Positions 63,001 through 64,000 of a stretch of DNA of 64,000 bases are shown one piece after another (within the stretch, counting starts at the first letter, position 1; every line of letters begins with the position of its first letter). This stretch comes from Takifugu bimaculatus (Eukaryota; Chordata; Actinopteri; Tetraodontiformes; Tetraodontidae). Location of the stretch: positions 9,940,424 through 10,004,423 of the forward strand of contig CP034985.2 of assembly GCA_004026145.2 (NCBI GenBank). The letters run 5' to 3'. A program made the translations under genes and the position numbers. A model generated the notes under the pieces. It worked only from the letters and a program-made list of their open reading frames with translations, was not told where the DNA came from and searched no databases.

Positions 63001-63402
63001 AGAGGAACTCCAGATGAGTCATGTAGACCTCCCACAGCGGAACGCTGTAGCGCTTCGCCAGAGACAGAGCGATTTTATACACGCTGTCATCCAGGGTCCT
63101 GCAGACAGACGGGGGGGAAAATAATCATATTTCTCTCCTCTGAAGGAGAAAAGAGTACAGTACACACGTCCTGCTTACTCAGTGAGGCCCAGGATGGTCT
63201 CCTTCTTGTAGTCCGAGTCCGTGCTGAACCTGTGGACGTCCACGCCGCGGCCCAGCCCCTGCAGCACCTGCGCCTGGGTGAAGTCCGTCAGACGCTCGTT
63301 GTACGCGTGCAGCTGGTTGATCAGCCCCTGCAGCTCCTCAGGCCAGCCCGAATACTCGGCCACGTGCTGCGTGACCAAGCGAATCAGCTCCTTCGGGTCA
63401 GC
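27259..63402 (-). CDS. NBAS: NBAS subunit of NRZ tethering complex, 3' part of gene (12 exons)
   Basis: Whole-gene entry for the spliced coding segment in this window. It runs right to left through exons at 63179-63402, 62988-63098, 58679-58931, 56272-56619, 55179-55402, 53429-53619, 50652-50741, 50293-50476, 36573-36712, 33968-34115, 33334-33468 and 27259-27535 (stop). This is about 2.3 kb of coding sequence, roughly 770 codons, corresponding to the C-terminal third of vertebrate NBAS (human about 2,370 residues). The 5' part lies beyond the right edge. NBAS acts on the ER with RINT1 and ZW10 in the syntaxin-18 tethering complex for COPI retrograde vesicles and is also implicated in nonsense-mediated mRNA decay. 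All introns proposed are GT-AG with consistent phases after correcting apparent indels in four exons. The region here is the helical C-terminal part beyond the Sec39-like domain. Confidence 0.93.
28106..28160. repeat. Three tandem 18-bp GC-rich units
   Basis: Three imperfect copies of an 18-bp unit with the core CCCCGCCTCC or TCCGCCTCC within the NBAS last intron. Each copy includes a GC-box-like element, but nothing else suggests a promoter. Confidence 0.6.
28781..28826. repeat. (AC)23 microsatellite
   Basis: Perfect AC tract in the NBAS last intron. Confidence 0.93.
33334..33468 (-). CDS. NBAS: NBAS internal exon (penultimate in window)
   Basis: 135 bp, exactly 45 codons, phase 0 at both ends. 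The acceptor is CTCTCTAG (AG at 33470-33469) and the donor GTAAGT (33333-33332). The translation contains LQQPALKLMSESGDEELLRL followed by TLDQIGSMTA, aligning with vertebrate NBAS LLPSLKLLLESRDEHLHEMALEQ. It is the first exon on the right side of the 5.8-kb last intron, and its reading frame joins the terminal exon without a split codon. Confidence 0.92.
33968..34115 (-). CDS. NBAS: NBAS internal exon
   Basis: 148 bp, phase 2 in and phase 0 out. The acceptor is TCTCCAG (AG at 34117-34116) and the donor GTAAGC (33967-33966). It encodes NPWVALTSALLTRCQGSE and VVAMVRSLYNTKHKLPAP, matching NBAS NPWVRLATVMLTRC and CRSLYNTKQMLPAE. A 499-bp intron separates it from the next exon at 33334-33468. Confidence 0.94.
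34116..36572 (-). other. NBAS: NBAS intron (2.5 kb)
   Basis: Bounded by donor GTAAGA (36572-36567) and acceptor TCTCCAG. It holds a (TG)27 tract at 36307-36360 and a short C-run/A-run at 36491-36508. No other coding sequence is recognised. Confidence 0.7.
36307..36360. repeat. (TG)27 microsatellite
   Basis: Perfect TG tract of 54 bp within an NBAS intron. Confidence 0.93.
36573..36712 (-). CDS. NBAS: NBAS internal exon
   Basis: 140 bp, phase 0 in and phase 2 out. The acceptor is CCTCCCAG (AG at 36714-36713) and the donor GTAAGA (36572-36571). It encodes VQIEDVETEEKRLALFLELL then DDFQLLVLLLQAWPPM, one of the most conserved NBAS stretches (FQHLVLLLQAWPPM in human). The split last codon (AC + G) is completed by the exon at 33968-34115. 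Confidence 0.95.
37031..37342. repeat. GAG-rich minisatellite, 14 units
   Basis: Fourteen copies of GACAAGGCTCAG (or GACAAGGCACAG) separated by two to five GAG triplets, so unit lengths are 18 to 27 bp and always a multiple of three. The GCA variant tends to follow the four-GAG spacer, which gives a 2-4-3 higher-order pattern of spacers. The + strand therefore has an open acidic frame (repeated EEEDKAQ), antisense to NBAS and inside its intron. I do not regard it as a gene. Confidence 0.93.
37722..39064. repeat. 11-bp GA-rich satellite array (about 1.34 kb)
   Basis: Tandem 11-bp units of GGAGAGTGAGA and GGAGAGTGGGA types, often alternating as 22-bp dimers, with scattered indels. Purines dominate the + strand, with about one T per unit. 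As 11 is not a multiple of three and the unit has no stop on the minus strand, all three minus frames remain open for over 450 codons and encode the same Ser/Leu/Pro-rich repeat. These are artefacts. The array lies between the two recognisable ends of a Tc1-like element. Confidence 0.95.
39085..39463 (+). pseudogene. Broken Tc1-like transposase 3' fragment
   Basis: The + strand shows pieces of a Tc1-family transposase C-terminal half in shifting frames: a GGVVVEHL-like segment from about 39116, FGPLSTT near 39160, SPDLKPVEHRWD near 39225, VEREVHITDVQ near 39270 and ERMPRIITAVLE near 39366. Relative to the family there is an internal deletion between the FGPL and FLDHD segments, plus single-base shifts. 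Part of the catalytic DDE region is absent, so the fragment cannot make transposase. Confidence 0.75.
40095..40128. repeat. (AC)n microsatellite
   Basis: Perfect AC tract of about 34 bp. Confidence 0.9.
40594..40665. repeat. (AC)n microsatellite with one CC interruption
   Basis: About 72 bp of AC with one ACC interruption near 40609. Confidence 0.92.
42240..43140. other. Non-repetitive AT-rich block in NBAS intron
   Basis: About 0.9 kb without microsatellites, homopolymers or open frames of interest, rich in TAAT/ATTA homeodomain-type cores, TTTGCAT-like octamer fragments and AATCAATCAA motifs. This contrasts with the repeat-rich surroundings. It could be a conserved non-coding element, but conservation cannot be assessed from one sequence. 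Confidence 0.2.
45355..45545. other. Local CpG-rich patch in NBAS intron
   Basis: About 190 bp with clustered CpG dinucleotides and a GCGATGGCGGCGG motif near 45384-45397, similar to the YY1-type GATGGCGGC element found in TATA-less promoters. The surrounding intron is AT-rich. No exon or transcript signal is recognised. Confidence 0.2.
49313..49838. repeat. Near-homopurine GAGGA array (about 525 bp)
   Basis: The + strand is almost purely A and G, built on a GAGGA pentamer (AGGAGAGGAG) with variants and a few GATGG interruptions. Open frames on both strands across it are repeat artefacts. In NBAS pre-mRNA (transcribed from the opposite strand) this becomes a pyrimidine tract over 500 nt long. 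Confidence 0.94.
50293..50476 (-). CDS. NBAS: NBAS internal exon
   Basis: 184 bp, phase 2 in and phase 0 out. The acceptor is CCTGCAG (AG at 50478-50477) and the donor GTGAGG (50292-50291). The translation includes VTSDDLLSWLHPFCGDAALP then VRPRIDVLQILESNFSL and LLLLYRTQAVLKDRE, aligning with NBAS VSPEDLLEWLRPFC, VRPRIHVLQILGQSFHL and FFRTEAILK. The 13.6-kb intron follows. Confidence 0.95.
50652..50741 (-). CDS. NBAS: NBAS internal exon (90 bp)
   Basis: A small exon found by splice phase. The acceptor is GTTTCAG (AG at 50743-50742) and the donor GTCAGT (50651-50650). With one base completing a codon split from the previous exon it reads EPLKVLEGMVTAVHNNVQLG, matching human DPLKVLEGVVAAVHASVDKG. 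It is separated from the next exon by a 175-bp intron. It does not form a long open frame by itself and is easily missed. Confidence 0.93.
50742..53428 (-). other. NBAS: NBAS intron (2.7 kb)
   Basis: Contains a TG tract at 51029-51065 and otherwise AT-rich unique sequence. No other exon is recognised. A degenerate (CA/CCCA)n stretch lies near 51934-51958. Confidence 0.7.
51029..51065. repeat. (TG)n microsatellite
   Basis: TG tract with one TA interruption within an NBAS intron. Confidence 0.88.
53429..53619 (-). CDS. NBAS: NBAS internal exon
   Basis: 191 bp, phase 0 in and phase 2 out. The acceptor is TCTTTTCAG (AG at 53621-53620) and the donor GTATCA (53428-53427). It encodes YVQLYDLSRSERLKVHDLAV, DGQPLGHIRDLLGVAVGPLD and EKVVAAL, aligning with NBAS HLYDLSRSEKEKLHDEAVAI and LDGQPLAMIQQLLEVAVGPL. 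The split codon (AG + G) is completed by the 90-bp exon at 50652-50741. Confidence 0.95.
53620..55178 (-). other. NBAS: NBAS intron (1.6 kb)
   Basis: Donor GTACCG at 55178-55173 and acceptor TCTTTTCAG. It has one TG tract around 54719-54740 and no recognised coding sequence. Confidence 0.65.
55179..55402 (-). CDS. NBAS: NBAS internal exon with apparent insertions
   Basis: The acceptor is ACCTCCAG (AG at 55404-55403) and the donor GTACCG. The first part reads LSTQTRSEVIKRATRTLRQL then CEKSKKR, aligning without gaps to NBAS LSVEARKEMTRKAIKTVKHF then IEKPRKR. The second part (TFDEAIS, then HLQQSQAHLDTLSHAFIQSL) matches the human segment ending SLAHLETLSHSFILSLK but is one frame over. This implies one extra base near 55255. 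A second extra base near 55187 is needed to meet the phase of the next exon. The exon is 224 bp as written; 222 would be an exact 74 codons. Confidence 0.88.
55403..56271 (-). other. NBAS: NBAS intron (0.87 kb)
   Basis: Unique sequence between two NBAS exons. Nothing else is recognised. Confidence 0.65.
56272..56619 (-). CDS. NBAS: NBAS internal exon with multiple apparent frameshifts
   Basis: The acceptor is GTTGCAG (AG at 56621-56620) and the donor GTAAGC (56271-56270). NBAS similarity runs through the whole exon but across three frames: KLTDESLDPLAALQPV, then TSQNVLSISKLASS, then ATWLQKLFWKGDPQLLK, MHAYDTCAKYLDR, then LAPAYAVRFLDD, then FSPDAAKH. The human counterparts are KLTDENMSPLEALEPV, SSQNILSISKLV, WLQKLFWTGDPHLIK, LHAYDVCMKYFDR and FSPKAVTK. 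Extra bases are inferred near 56609, 56557, 56340, 56300 and 56290, and a missing G in the C4/G4 run at 56487-56490. The net +4 reduces 348 bp to a length that fits both neighbouring phases exactly. Confidence 0.88.
56620..58678 (-). other. NBAS: NBAS intron (2.1 kb)
   Basis: Donor GTAAGA at 58678-58673 and acceptor GTTGCAG. It contains a G-run at 56948-56960 and a short CA tract at 57341-57352. No other exon is seen. Confidence 0.65.
58679..58931 (-). CDS. NBAS: NBAS internal exon with apparent +2 indel
   Basis: The acceptor is CTTCTCCAG (AG at 58933-58932) and the donor GTAAGA (58678-58677). The first half reads SLGLFDTLKFDPQAFYSHMT then KYVLPSVAGTDHSRLLY (human LFETLKTDPEAFHQHMVKYI). The second half, two bases out of frame, reads LLEAAGCEPYVTTAIKPESH then VKLLKKLRAVAAG (human AIKPETHIRLLKKFKVVASG). 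The shift falls between 58774 and 58789, where 32 bases stand for an expected 30. Removing two bases restores compatibility with both splice phases. Confidence 0.9.
58932..62987 (-). other. NBAS: NBAS intron (4.1 kb)
   Basis: Donor GTACAT at 62987-62982 and acceptor CTTCTCCAG. It is low in simple repeats except a CA tract near 62497-62519. The stretch 60.2-60.76 kb is unique, AT-rich and dense in ATTTGCAT, TAAT and CAAATG-type motifs. No other exon is recognised. Confidence 0.65.
60190..60760. other. Non-repetitive motif-dense intronic block
   Basis: About 570 bp free of simple repeats, containing an ATTTGCAT octamer-type site near 60582-60589, several TAAT/ATTA cores and E-box-like CACCTG/CAGGTG motifs. 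It is a candidate for a conserved regulatory element inside NBAS, judged only from composition. Confidence 0.18.
62988..63098 (-). CDS. NBAS: NBAS internal exon (111 bp)
   Basis: Phase 2 in and phase 2 out. The acceptor is TCCTGCAG-type (TCTGCAG, AG at 63100-63099) and the donor GTACAT (62987-62986). It encodes TLDDSVYKIALSLAKRYSVP then LWEVYMTHLEFLFTDSG, aligning gaplessly with NBAS TLEESVYSIAISLAQRYSVS then RWEVFMTHLEFLFTDSG. A very short intron of 80 bp separates it from the upstream exon. Confidence 0.96.
63179..63402 (-). CDS. NBAS: NBAS internal exon, most 5' in window
   Basis: 224 bp, phase 0 in and phase 2 out. The acceptor is CCTTCCAG (AG at 63404-63403) and the donor GTAAGC (63178-63177). 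It encodes ADPKELIRLVTQHVAEYSGW, INQLHAYNERLTDFTQAQVL, then QGLGRGVDVHRFSTDSDYKK and ETILGLTE. This matches human NBAS (DPKELIKMVTRH, YNERLLDFTQAQILQGLRKG, YKRETILGLAE). The next upstream exon is not visible before the right edge. Confidence 0.96.
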
Positions 63403-63404
63403 CT

Positions 63405-64000
63405 GGAAGGAACAGAGCGAATTCAGGCCGTTACGCACGAAGAGGTGCTGATGCCGGCGCTTTTGGCAGGAATGCAAAATTCATAACCACGAGGATTATT
63501 TCGGTAATACCTCTGAATAAAAATACAGACTTGAAGGGCTTTTTTTCTTCTTTTTTTTTGCACAAACTTGCTTGTCGCTGGCGTTTTTACTGACGTTTAC
63601 TTCTGAGATCACCTCCGTCACCTTTGTTTTCCAGCATGTAAAAAGAGAGTGAGGGCAACGTTGCTGCAATTTTCAGCTATCAAGGAACAACCTAAGTGGA
63701 CAAAGAGATTAATCCCGACTGGATCTTGTTACTTTGGTCTTTTCTGCATCCCCACACTCACTGAGCGGTGCTGCTTTAGCCAGGTTAAACCTAATCCAGA
63801 CTGCGCTCCAGGCTCATCATTAAAGGATGTGAGCTCCAGACTGTGCGCTGTCCACAACTTCACAGGTCTTTCACTGCTGCGAGGCACTAATGAGGCCTTT
63901 TTTTAAAAAAAGGAAAAGAAAAATGACTTTAATTTCCAAAAAGCTATTTAAAAAACGCAGAAAAGGATTAACTATCCCGGCTCCACTGTAGCATTTTGAG
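63405..64000. other. NBAS: NBAS intron sequence running off the right edge
   Basis: About 0.6 kb upstream of the first visible NBAS exon, with a T-rich stretch near 63539-63560 and no exon recognised. The gene continues beyond the window. Confidence 0.5.

Overview
This window is vertebrate nuclear DNA, most likely from a percomorph-type ray-finned fish. The protein-coding content is vertebrate (an LRATD1 orthologue and the 3' third of NBAS). Introns range from 80 bp to 13.6 kb. (CA/TG)n microsatellites, poly-C/G runs and minisatellites are very dense, and there is a Tc1-like DNA transposon of a type common in fish. I cannot name the species from the sequence alone.

Layout. 1-7.4 kb: intergenic DNA with a 9 x 30-bp minisatellite at 833-1102. 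7.5-9.9 kb: LRATD1 (FAM84A) on the + strand, with a GC/CCAAT-box promoter region, a probable non-coding 5' exon, an intact 262-codon CDS (8284-9072) and a presumed 3' UTR. 9.9-26.8 kb: the intergenic space between two convergent genes, with many microsatellites and a striking 1.16-kb in-register CAG/CTA trinucleotide array (19375-20532). 27.26-63.40 kb: the last 12 coding exons of NBAS on the - strand, read right to left, with the stop codon at 27259-27261. All intron boundaries I propose are GT-AG and phase-compatible once the indels described below are allowed for. The 5' two-thirds of NBAS must lie to the right of the window. The largest intron (36713-50292) carries three purine-rich tandem arrays on the + strand. 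One of them, an 11-bp repeat about 1.34 kb long, sits inside a Tc1-like element whose two ends are still recognisable on either side.

The two genes keep the convergent order known for human 2p24 (LRATD1 forward, NBAS reverse). They are not known to work together. LRATD1 is a small LRAT-like domain protein in which the usual catalytic cysteine position is serine. NBAS is a subunit of the NRZ (NBAS-RINT1-ZW10) tether for Golgi-to-ER retrograde transport and also has a role in nonsense-mediated decay.

Two cautions. NBAS exons at 55.2-58.9 kb and the last exon contain about eleven frame-disrupting indels, although their splice sites and flanking protein similarity are intact; this looks like residual long-read assembly error rather than a pseudogene. 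Nearly all other long open frames in the window are by-products of tandem repeats whose unit lacks stop codons and are not called as genes. I found no convincing tRNA, rRNA, CRISPR or viral sequence. The most interesting non-genic signals are the minisatellite built from perfect inverted AGGTCA half-sites, the transposon with an internal satellite expansion, and the long polar CAG array.
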